64,000 nucleotides of DNA from Liriodendron chinense (taxonomy: Eukaryota; Streptophyta; Magnoliopsida; Magnoliales; Magnoliaceae): the NCBI GenBank assembly GCA_003013855.2, contig ML058460.1:1736001-1800000 (forward strand), read 5' to 3'. The translations under genes were made by a program, and so were the position numbers. The stretch's first letter is position 1; the number at the start of each line of letters is the position of its first letter. Under the pieces are notes generated by a model. That model worked only from the letters and a program-made list of their open reading frames with translations, did not search any database and was not told the origin of the DNA. Shown here one piece after another: positions 34,781-45,600 of this stretch.

Positions 34781-35439
34781 TGATGTAGCGAGGCAACCTC
34801 TTGATCGAGGCAAGGCAAGAACCAGGAAGATGATCCAGGAGTGAGCCCAAAAGAACCCAAGATCGGACTGAGAGAAGGACTGAGGAGATCGAGAAAAATG
34901 TCGACAAACAACCCCTGACGACCGGTCGCCCGACCGATCGGACCCCCTGACGATCGGTTGTTCAACTGATCGAATTAAATCTGGAGGTCCAGCAAACTCA
35001 CTGGACTATTTTCGGAGCCAACCAACCAGTCGTCACTCAACTCCGATTGGTTGGAGACCCTTGGATGGCCGGTCGACCCCCCTGTGCAGAGTGCGCGCGA
35101 GGACTTTCTGTTTTGAGCATTTTGCTTTCGCTTTGAGGTGTTTTGTTTCCTTTTGCAATTAGAACACCTAGGTTACGTTTCTAGGGTTTAGTTTACTATA
35201 AATACTTATTTTATTTTCGTTTTTAGAGAATTATTGAATATTACAACTCTTTTTCTAGAAAAAAAAAATTATGGTTTTCTGTTGTTCTTCATGGATTCGG
35301 AGAAGAAATCTCGTGGATTCGAGATATTCGATCATGGATTCGACGGAGACAGGTTGAGGAGTTCCTGTAGATCCGAGATTCAGATTAGTTATCCCGTGAG
35401 AGAGGCGGTGCTCGATCTCACCATAGTCCGCCTGCGTTA
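34781..35439 (+). mobile_element. Gypsy-like element, LTR3 (3' LTR)
   Basis: 659 bp from TGATGTAGCGAGGC to CCTGCGTTA. The next five bases, 35440-35444, are GTATC, identical to the five bases before LTR1 and LTR2, so this is the 3' boundary of the original insertion. It contains GACCGGTCG-type motifs at 34918-35075. Confidence 0.85.
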
Positions 35440-35769
35440 GTATCAAGTATCAAATGATAAAACTAAATGCTTTGCTACCAAAAGGGCCGCAAGGATATCA
35501 AAGTGATTTTTAGGACAGGTTGGCAACCAAAGGTAAGCCCCACATTATGTACAACAGGAATAGTTGCTGGACATTTAATCAAGATGAACTCTCTAGTTTT
35601 ATATCCTTCATATGGTTGGTAAAAACTTCACTTAAACAAATAGAAAATAAAATATAGAGCAATGAGACCCAAGTACCGTAGCTTGCACAGCACTTTGATC
35701 TGGGTCTTTCAAACAGTCGACAATCTGTCTTAGCTTTTGATTCCAAAATTACATTTAGAAGGCCGAGGC

Positions 35770-36200
35770 TCCTATAGTACTATTTGACGCAGTCCAAGAT
35801 CACCCTTATCTGGATCCACAACTGACTCTGAAATGATACCGTATAATGGAATATGAATAACATTTTGCCATTGTGATCCCAGTACATACCACCCCTCCTG
35901 CCCTGAGTTTCCTTTAGATGATCCATTTGTGTTTAATTTTGCCCATTGGTATTGCGGCGCTTTCATTTTACTATTTCTACGATATTCCTCTCTATTTTTA
36001 ACCCATCCATCCCAATTACATCTCAGGCCATATCTTTGAGGAAGTTGCATATAAATTTTTCTAGGATTCTTTTCACTAATTCCATAATCTGCCTAATAAT
36101 ATTGTTTGTCACTGGCTAAGGTGGCCCATATATATCTATTGTCAAATTCTTTCCACTTGGGAGTTTGAGACTGGATGAACAACCTACAAGACTGAACCAT
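35770..36200 (-). pseudogene. LINE ORF2 RNase H-like remnant
   Basis: On the minus strand, WAKLNTNGSSKGNSGQEGWY resembles the first strand of the RVT_3 RNase H domain of plant LINEs (W.KLN.DG.S.GN.G); the catalytic Asp is Asn here. Downstream it degrades after about 90 codons. The rest of the ORF2 is not identifiable. Dead. Confidence 0.55.
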
Positions 36201-37811
36201 AGTAGGAGTCTCTGACGAATGGGTTACTTACCAGAAAAGCAGACTCAAAAAATTCTACCAAAATAGTTCAATAGTAACCTCTGACAAATGGTGTGGAGTA
36301 CCTAATGGTTGGATTAGGCTGTTCTTTGGATTAGCCTGTTCTTTACGCAGCAGAATAAGCTTATTCTACAAGGACACGCATAGAAACCTGCCGCTCTTTG
36401 TTGACTGAAATGGTCTAAACACTTTTGTCTATTTTTTATTTTTCATTTCCTAAAACGTGAAAGTGTTTACATCTGTCAATCATGACAAATAATAAAATGA
36501 GCAGCATCATAAACATGTTCCTTGCATGTATGTGTGGCAGGAAACTAGATTGAAGGATATTTCACCTTTCTAGTTGGATTAATGAATCTCATTCAATTTT
36601 TTAATAGACTCTAAGAAAGTGCAATATGTGAGCTAGAACATAGCTCATGGCTCCAGCCATTTGCTAATGTGATCTTAAATATGAAAGATTTTTAATGGGA
36701 ATTCTTAGAAATTCAGACCGGACAAAACCATCCCTCTTACCAAATTGCGCTTGTCAGCATTGTGGGTACACCGTACACATGGTGTGTTCATGACATCCAA
36801 CCCTTCCAGTGGGTGCATGATACCAAGACGACCACACGGACTAAAACTCTGGCCTTTCCCATCATTAAGTGGGCCAATTGGGAATTTGAGGGTTTTGTGA
36901 GTGGTGTTTTTTTTTTTTTCCTTATGTCGTGACCTATTTGATGATTGTATTCGATTGATTATTTGTTGATATAAAAGATGCTTGCTGTAACATGCAATTA
37001 GGAATTTTGGGTGTGAGGTTTTATAGTGGTACAATCATAAAGGATGACACATTACCTTTATATCACTTGGGATGGGCCAAACAAACAGCCTTTAATCAAC
37101 ATGACCGGATGCATTTGTTGGTCGCATTGGATGTCATACACACCACGTTTGCAATGATCAACTCTACCACTGTTTAATAAGAGAAGGGATTTTGGCCATT
37201 TTGCTTACTTTTATTTTTTATTTTTTATTTTTTAAATCAACTTTTTATTTTTTTTATTATTATTATTATTTTCTTTTTTTGCTATTTTGCTTACTGAAAA
37301 AGCAGGTTCAAGAACATTAGGCAAAGTGACTTAAAATTTTTGTTAGGGTCGTGTTTCTTGGGTTAGATTCCACGATAGTTAAATTTTTCCACCGTGTACA
37401 TGGCATAGGTGTGCAATCAAGACCGTCCAAAACTGTAGGCTATTTAGATGGAGCGTAACCTAAAATTTAGGGTATATGAATATGTAATAACCATCAGATA
37501 ATTTGTGTTGGAATTTGCATCGCTCACTATTCTACTTTTTAACCATCCATTTGGTAGTGAATACATGATTGGCTAGGATTGCTTGATTAGTATATATGAT
37601 TTTAGAAAGAGGTTGTTATCTGCAATGTGCCCCACAACTGAAGTTTGTGGTACAGGATAATCCAGGCTACTTGCAATGGATTTGGGATTGCGATTCAGTG
37701 ATCCAAACAGTTAATATAATGATGCATGCCATTAACGGTAGTTTTCTCAAAACTCTGCAAGATTGTAATATACAAAATTTCACCCAGAAACAATAGGCAA
37801 GCCCAACCTAT
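36201..37811. other. No gene seen
   Basis: AT-rich sequence with phrases such as GACATCCAACCCTTCCAGTG that also occur near 27480 and probably belong to small MITE-like repeats. No exon with convincing splice context was found. Confidence 0.45.
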
Positions 37812-38020
37812 TTTTCAGGCATGGGCTCTCTGTGCTAGGCCATGTTGGGCTTGGACCAGCTCAGGCCTTTGGTCTCAACTGAGGCAGGGCCTGCGCATAG
37901 CCTAGCCCGCCTATTGGAACGCCGCTCCTGTTCCATGCCAGGACCACTTCCATTCTACCAGTGGCCAAGGGATGCAAAAGCTTAAGAAGATATGAAGAGC
38001 CAGTGCTCAGTGGATGGAGG
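37812..38020. repeat. Dispersed repeat, copy 1 (copy 2 at 59690-59896)
   Basis: Shared phrases in order: GGGCTTGGACCAGCTCAGGC, CCCGCC/CAGCCC followed by ATTGGAAC, CTTCCATTCTA, and AAGATATGAAGAG followed by GTGCTCAGTG. This copy continues past CTCAGTG into GGATGGAGGAG, whereas copy 2 is interrupted at that point by an LTR. Confidence 0.7.
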
Positions 38021-38365
38021 AGTTAATCAACCGAACTGGAATATAACAGACCGTTCAATCAGCAAGCGGCCCATAAAAGGACATTAAACGAAAGAATACA
38101 GCATGGATAGCTATCCCCTTTCAACAGAGCCGACGTGTAATTGCAAGTGTGATCCGGTCCTTCATCAGGCGGGTCCCACATAACAGCTTGTACCCGAATT
38201 GCCAGTTTCATGTCTATTTTTGTCCTTGCTTTTATGGCTAAAAAGGGAGGCCAGGGGCTAGTTTAATGGCTTAGGGTGTTTTTCTGCTGGGACTGATTGG
38301 CGGGTCCAAGTCTTTTTTACTAGGGCTGGCCTGAATGTAACCGTTAGCTGGTTGTTTCTAGCCCT

Positions 38366-38368
<3 letters not shown>

Positions 38369-38428
<60 letters not shown>
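38369..38428. repeat. (TA)n microsatellite
   Basis: Thirty uninterrupted TA dinucleotides. Confidence 0.95.
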
Positions 38429-38429
<1 letters not shown>

Positions 38430-38615
38430 CTTACAAAAGAATAGGTGGGTCCGAAAAGAAAACCAACCTACACGTTGTACTCATTTGGAACCATGCTACA
38501 CGTGGAAGGAGATAAAGCATTATATGGAATACACTGCCAAAACACCCTTCAGTTCCTCTCCTGAAATCCTCCTGATCTCTGTACACTGACCCATTTGAGG
38601 GGTGAAACGGGCGGG

Positions 38616-38692
38616 CTCGGATTAGGTACTACCCCCACTAGGACACTAAGGAGACGGACCGGGTGTGTGGCACCTCGTCATTGGTGGAGAGC
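38616..38692. repeat. Left arm of a 3-kb-spaced inverted repeat (right arm 41670-41745)
   Basis: CTCGGATTAGGTACTACC...TTGGTGGAGAGC is the reverse complement, with some differences, of GCTCTCCACCAATGATGAGG...CTCCGAG at 41670-41745. The copia sequences at 38699-41608 lie between the arms. Confidence 0.8.
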
Positions 38693-38698
38693 TAGTCG

Positions 38699-39274
38699 TG
38701 TTGGGGTTAGGAGCCCCGCAATGGAAGCAATCAAAGCAGGTGAGGAACACACCACAATGGCAATCAACAAGCAAATCATTACACACAAGAAGGCAATCCG
38801 ATTTTTACGTGGAAAAACCCCTCACGGGTAAAAAACCACATCACAAAGCAACACCAATCCACTATGATATCAGAAGTTACAAGAGATTATAGAAGAAAAC
38901 CTTGGATCACAGCCCATAAGAGAAATCCCAAGCTACCTGAAGCTAATTCTCACATGAGAAGGACAGACACATCCCTTTCCCTCAACCCAGAGAAATCCAA
39001 GCTTCCTCATAACTCTTTCTTTCACCCTAAAACCCTCTCGATCCCTTGGCCCATTGGCGGCAACCCTAATCTCGAATTACATCCCCTTAAATAGGGAAAA
39101 TTGAAATTAGAAACTTCTTGCGCAACAAACCCAGTCCAAAAAGGAAACTGCCAGCCGGCCGGATTGCCCAAAAAGGTTCCAGCAAACCTGCTGTCTTAAT
39201 CCAACGTGACCGCCTGGTCGGCCAACCGGTCGATGGTCTCCATGCTCCGAGATTTGAGGCATCCTATCCCAACA
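38699..39274 (-). mobile_element. Copia 3' LTR (minus orientation)
   Basis: 576 bp; in minus-strand sense it starts TGTTGGGATAGGATGCC (39274) and ends CCTAACCCCAACA (38699). It contains the copia R/U5 phrase GGGTTTTTCCACGTAAAAAT and GACCGGTTGGCC-like motifs in U3. The purine-rich GTGGTGGAGTT on the minus strand just outside its start fits a polypurine tract. The partner is the LTR at 40734. Confidence 0.8.
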
Positions 39275-40733
39275 AACTCCACCACGACTCAAATCTTCAT
39301 GCAACACCTTACCACGCACCATCTTCATCTCTATTACGTTATCATCATAGCTCCACTGCTTCTCGTGCTACCATCGACCCTAACCTTGCAAATTCACGCT
39401 CTTTACCGCTCTTCTCATGTAGCCCATGGGCACTTGCCACATACAAGCAACCGTGGATCTCGCTGCCTTTCTCGTAGCTCCATTGTGAATTGTGCTCCTG
39501 ATCAACATGTAAAGATAACCACACCTTCGTGCCTTCATACACACGAGTGTCCCTTTCAACACTTCACAACAACGATCACGGCCGATAAACATGCACCCTT
39601 TCGCCTCGAGTGCTCCAAGAGAAATCACATTCATTTTCAACTTGAGAACGTACTTCACATCTTCTAGGACTCGTTCGACCGCATCGAACATCCTGATGCT
39701 CACAGTACCAATACTCACAACCTTATGAGCAAATCCATCACTCACAAACACCGATTCTCCACCATACTCCCTGTATGTCGTAAATGAACTCCGGTCAGGA
39801 CAAACATGACAAGAAGCCTCTGAATCAAAGATTCACTCACTAGTGTGAGATCCCTTGCCAGATCAGTCAGAAATTCACAAAAACTGTCACCTTTCTCTAT
39901 GGTATTGGCTCCCTCTCTAGAATAATTTCCATACCTCTCTTGCTTCAATCTAGGATTCTAACAATCCCCTCTCATGTGGACCTCCTGACCACAATTTCAG
40001 CACTTCACCTTAGCCTTACCTTTGCCCTTGGCCCTAGATCCTGATTTCGAGTATCCTCCATGCTCAGAACTCCTTCCCATCATAACCAGTACTTCTGAGG
40101 AATAATGGGAAGCCACGTCACCACTTTTCTTTCTCAACGCCTTCGACTGGAGGGCTGAGATAACGATCTCAACGTTTATGGTTTCCCTCTATGCGCACAC
40201 AGAGTCCCTGAACGACTCATATGAATCTGGAAGAAAATTCAATAGGATGCATGTTTGATACTCATCCTTAATCGATTCATCGATCTCCACCAACTTGTAG
40301 ACCAACTTATTGAATGTGCTCAGGTGGTCCTCCACCTCAGTTCCCTCAGTCATCCTCAAGGTGAACAACTACATCACACGTACATGCGATTTTCTAGAGA
40401 CTTCTTGACATAAACCTTCTCTAGCTTCGCCATCGTTTTAGCCACAATCTTCTCCTTCATGACATGATAGAGAACATCATCCGTAAGGTTTAACAGGATT
40501 GAGGTTCTAGCCTTCTTGTCTAGCCTCGTCTACTCATCATCTTTCATAGCCTCGGGTCGCTTTCCAAGAGCTTCATCAAGCCCTTGCTGAACCAGGAAAG
40601 ATTCAACCTTCATCTTCCATTGCTCAAAGTTATTTTTTTCGGAGAACTTCTCTAACTCGAACATTGCGCTCGATCCTATCTTCTCGTCTCAGATTCGAAT
40701 TTACTTCACCCCAACTTTATCTTTGATACCACT
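39275..40733 (-). pseudogene. Copia gag and pre-integrase region, internally deleted
   Basis: Minus-strand reading from the right: gag (KLVYKLVEIDESIKDEYQT and SYESFRDSV region, about 40200-40310), a basic GSRAKGKGKAKVKC stretch and zinc knuckle NCGQEVHMRGDC (about 39970-40020, with a stop inside the knuckle). Next comes the GAG-pre-integrase segment SVSIRM... written in sequence as VVSIGTVSIRMFDAVERVLE and NVISLGALEAKG (about 39570-39740). Integrase, reverse transcriptase and RNase H are missing; the sequence jumps to the polypurine tract. A primer-binding site, TGGTATCAAAGAT, lies next to the 5' LTR at 40719-40731. Stops are frequent. Confidence 0.75.
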
Positions 40734-41090
40734 TGTTGGGGTTAGGAGCCCCTCAGCGGAAGCAATCAAAGCAGGCGAGGAACACACCACAATGGCAATC
40801 AACAAGCAAATCATCACACACAAGAAGGCAATCCGATTTTTACGTGGAAAAACCCCTCACAGGTAAAAAACCACGGCACAAAGTGACATTAATCCACTAT
40901 GATATTAGAAGTTACAAGAGATTACAGAAAAAAAACCCTGGATCACAGCCCACAAGAGAAATCTCAATCTACCCGAAGCTAATTCTCACATGAGAAGGAC
41001 AAACACAGCCATTTCTCTCAACCCAAAGAACTCCTAGCTTCCTCTTAGCTCTTTCTCTTGCTCTAGAATCCTCTCAATCCCTTGGCCCAT
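40734..41090 (-). mobile_element. Copia 5' LTR (minus orientation), U3 part lost
   Basis: Matches the R/U5 half of the LTR at 38699-39274 up to CCCTTGGCCCAT (41090), where the expected GGCGGCAACCC continuation is replaced by a second LTR in the opposite direction. About 357 bp remain. Confidence 0.75.
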
Positions 41091-41608
41091 TGTTTGGATA
41101 GGATACCTCAAATCACGGAGCATGAAGACCACTGACCGGTCGGTCACCTTGGATCAAGACAACAAGTTTGCTGGAACCTTTTTGGGCCATTCGGCCGGCC
41201 GACAGTTTCCTTTTTGGACTGTGTTTCTTGGGCGGGTTTGTTGCGCAAGGAGTTTCTATTTTCAAAATTTTGCTTATTTAAGGAGTTGTAATCCGAATTT
41301 GGAGTGTATCCTAAGGTGTCCAAGGTTTCCTAATCGTACTAGGAAGAGGGGAGAGGTGTGTGTGTGTGAGAACTTGGGGTTTTCTCTGTTTTTCCTTGCT
41401 AGTGGGTTGTTAATCTCTATAATCTTCTGATATTCATAGTGGATCGTTTTGTGCTGTGGTTTTTTATCCATTGAGGAGTTTTTCCACGTAAATTCGGAGT
41501 CTATTGTGATGAATGCTTGTGTGTGGTTTGATTGCATCTTGTTTACTTGTTTGATATTGCATTGCTTCCCACGTTCGGCGTTCCGTGGCTAGTTTTCCTA
41601 ATAGGTCA
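41091..41608 (+). mobile_element. Copia LTR in plus orientation, head-to-head with the preceding one
   Basis: Begins TGTTTGGATAGGATACC and runs through GACCGGTCGGTCACC, GCGCAAGGAGTTTCT, a TTTAAGGAG promoter-like site, and TTTTTCCACGTAAATTC to about CCTAATA. It is homologous to the U3-R-U5 of the LTR at 38699-39274 read in reverse. The outer (right) end is diverged. No polyprotein follows. Confidence 0.7.
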
Positions 41609-41669
41609 GGCCCACACCAATGTGACAGTGGTGCGCTGACAGCCCCGTCACATCAGTGCGGGACCCACT

Positions 41670-41745
41670 GCTCTCCACCAATGATGAGGTGCGACGCACC
41701 CCGTCTATCTCCTAGCGTCCTGGTGGGGGTAGTACCTACTCCGAG
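41670..41745. repeat. Right arm of the inverted repeat (left arm 38616-38692)
   Basis: Reverse complement of the left arm, about 85% identical by eye. The sequence outside the two arms does not match. Confidence 0.8.
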
Positions 41746-42621
41746 ACCTGAGACGACCTGATATTGAACCAAAGGACCAAAACCGTATGGCCCACATGAT
41801 GGAAAGTTGGGATCTCTCAAGCATGTGCCATCCTGGCATGTGTGGTTGCACAATTGGCTCTAAACGCATATGTGGGCTTTAGCAAGGGGCATGCGACGAA
41901 CTTTATTGTAACTTCTGCCACTCGTGCAAGGCAATCAGGACAGCTGATTTGGAGGGCCAAACCCCAAAAGGCAAGGGGATCGAACTGTGGTAGCCATTTG
42001 ATCACTAACCTTGGAAAAGGATGGATCACTCAAAGCATAGCAATGGTCCAAATTCAATGAGAAAAACCATAGTTTAAAAATACCAAATTGCACTTGATAG
42101 TCAACTCCAAAACTTGGATGAATCCTCACGAACTCGTACCAGTTTTAATTTTCCATTTTCTCACTAATCTTTATTTTTCAAAAGGTCAAAATAATATATA
42201 AATGACACCAAGTTGTGATCAATGGAGTAAAGTTTTATTGAATTTCGTCGACTCTTTTAAGATTTGAGTTGAGTCATTCTTGAGTTATGACAAACTAGGG
42301 ACGAAATCGGGTTTTTATCAAGTCTTCATAGAAAATGATCAAGTTGACTCGGTGAGCTGAGTCCAGCTTCTTCTAATTTTTACACAACAATGGGCAAAGT
42401 TCACAACTGGATGGTCAGGGTTGTCTTATCGCTACAATCTTTGACCTGTCGTCCATATAAGCAGTGGCCCACCATATCAACAATATCAATCACAGCATAA
42501 ATTGGACTGCATAGGACTTGAATCAACAAAACATAGTCTTTTATTTGAGTAAAATTACTAAAGGACCGCTCTCAAAGCACAACACAGACCATAACCAAAC
42601 GGTATGTACCCAAACTAGAAA

Positions 42622-45600
42622 TCACTTCTTCAAGAACTCCATGACCCAAGAGCCATAAGCGCAACATACGACTTTAAAACTGGCGAACCCAGCTCCCTTT
42701 GCCAAGGCCTCGAATTCATTCTTCGTCCTCTCCTTTCCGCCCGGATTGTGGGCCAACATGATATTGTCTATATGGAAGACGTTGCGGGCTGCGAGGTTAG
42801 TCTCCGGGGCCACTGGAAGAATTGACTCGGCGATGATCACCTTCCCGGAGTTTGGCAACGCTTTGTAGCAGTTCTTCAGAATCTTCGCACAGTGATCGTC
42901 ACTCCAGTCATGGAGTATCCACTATAAGTTTCATGCAGCATGCATTATCAAACACACGAATCAGATCCCTCATAAACACAACATGCCAAAAGAGGAAGTT
43001 TATTTTGCCCCATGGGCCCACATGCAGGGATGGTCTGATGATCAGGACCGGCCATCTTCTGGATGTTGCTGTTGATGGACATTGTTCTCTGAACACGCTG
43101 GGAGGATTTTCCTGATTTTTTTTGAGTTTAATGTGAACCAGTGAGAAATTTTCAAATCAACGGTGAAGATTGAGTGCAAGAACTCTCTATTCAGCTTATT
43201 TTTTGAATCTTTGCCTGTCCACTGTAGCATCCAGAAGATGGACGATTTCAGTCGCATGACCATTTCTCTGCGTGGGCCTATCAACAATCAATGGGCTAGC
43301 ACGTTCATGGAAAACTCACGTGCAAATAGAGAAATGCCAAGCGCGGGCTGGTTGGTCTGTCCAGGCGATGGTCCCACTTTTCTTTTCCTTTTTGTTTTTT
43401 TTTTTTTTTTTCTTTTTTGTTATCCTCACACACCACATGGGTACGAACCCATGAGCTCATTTAGAGGTGGCAGTGGGTCGGGTCAGGTCGATTCCACCTC
43501 AACCCTAACCTGACCCAAATGGAATTCGGATTGGGAAATCCAACCCCATACCCAACCCAAATTAAACCGGGTTGACCTGCATTTTAATGATCAACTAACT
43601 AATTTGTACATTAAACTAGATGCATATAACACTAGTATTCAATTGAAATCAAAGCCATCCAATTAATGTCTAACAATTATATTTTTATTTTTTTACCATT
43701 GGATCAAATCAACAAGACCATTTGATATTTAATTTTTTAAGTAGTTAAATTGTGGGCACAATTATTGAAATGGAACCATTTGATCCGTTCATTTTAACTG
43801 TCCACTAAATTCCTATCAACAATCAAATAAATATAACCATTAAGATAATTTTATAAATTTATTTTATGGACCATTAGCTACCATTTCAGTTCTCCAATAA
43901 ATAAGCACCAGAAATTAAAAATAAAAATAAAAAATCTCATGATATTCTTAGTTCTACATGTGATCTTTTAAAGTGACAGACACGTGGACTGTTCCCAGCA
44001 GGGTATATGAGAAAAAAAAAACTATGTATTATTTAACTAATAAGAAAAGCAATTTCTAATAGTCTACTTAACCCCTATATGATTCGAGTCGGGTCGGGTT
44101 TAATTTTGCCAGGTCTAAGCTCAGTGGTGAAACACATTGTCTGCCACTAAGCTATTAGTAGGGATCCTGACAATGGACCCACTTAAGAAAGTACACTACC
44201 ACTTTGGGTTTTCTTGTCATTGCTGAATATGCGTGTACTTTGGTCGAACGGTCAGCATCCATGCTTATGATCGGCGGTTCTTTTTCCATCCTAACTATGA
44301 GAATGTGTGTTGTATTTCTTTAGTCCTCATGTCCATCGTGTTGAAGTCTTCAATTTTGAAATACCATAATATCTGTTGTCGGTCGCCGGACGGGTTCGGG
44401 TTGGGCGCCCAAGGTCACCCGAACGAGGCTTCTAAAATCTGAAGCGCTGCTAGCCAAGAATTGTCAGTCGCCATAAGGGGTTAGGTCAGGCGCCCAACGG
44501 CTATTGCAGAGTCTAGGTCGGTTTATGCAGTTTTGTATAAATAGTTTCTAATTTCGATTGTTATGTTATATAAAGGGCATAATGTAGGATTAGGGTTAAT
44601 GGCCATTGGGGTCGGGTATCCTAGAGGAATTGAGAGAGTTTTAGGGTGGAAAAAAAAAAAAAAAAAAAAACACTTTGGAGGCTTGGTTTCTCTTGTGGGG
44701 CTTGATTCAAGTGAGTGTTCTTCTGTAATCTCTTGCAATTTCGATTTCATAGTGGATTATTCGCTTCATGCCATGATTTTTTACTCGTGAGGAGTTTTTC
44801 TACGTTAAAATCGGATTGTCTTCTTTTGTGTGTTGATTTGCTTGATCATTGTGGATTATCTCGTTAGATTTTTCTCGCTTTCGCTACAGGCAGTTTCTTT
44901 CCTTCGCAACACATAGTACCTTCTTTTTTTTTTTTTTTTTTTTTTTGTAAATAAAGGAGACAGGTTTTGCCCCGCACGATGCTGTGATCATGTAGAAGAA
45001 GCGACCTTATCACCTCCAACTGATCTTCCCAGCTATGCCATTTTTATGGTGTCTCTACAGCTGTGGTCCGCACCACCCTCTTCGCTGCCACTACTGCCTG
45101 GAAGGTGGTGTCTCCATCACCTCACACTGCACTGCTGACCCTGTCACCCTCCGCCCATCACTGCTCACTACACCAGTTGCCCACATTGCCTTGCAGCCTC
45201 CACTGCCTGTCTCCACCACCTCTTCATTGTTGTTAGTGCCTAGAAGCATTGTCCTCATCGCCTTCTAGTGCGTCCATGACCCCATCACCCTGCCTCATTT
45301 ATCGATCACCACACCACTGATCCACACTGCCATCCTCTCTGCCTTGTGTGTAAATCTCCACAATACCACTGAACTCACTAGACATGGCATATCTGCCACT
45401 GCACAAATAGCGGTGTTCAGCCGCTCGATTCCACCACCAACAGCAAAGGCAGTCCATTGCATATCAATGGTTGCTCACCATCATTTCATCGTGTTTTGTC
45501 GTTCTTTCTTCTCTCGAGAACATAAGATTTCGCTACTTCATTACATAAATCTTATAGTACTGTTATTAATTAGCTATTTGTCTTGCCATTTGGTAGGAGG

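Noticed and set aside
39118..39667. Plus-strand frames of 119 and 153 codons
   Set aside because: They are antisense to the copia LTR and pre-integrase region.
43163..43513. 116-codon plus-strand frame with a Phe-rich stretch
   Set aside because: The Phe run comes from a T-homopolymer in OMT2 intron 3 and the end lies in a MITE.
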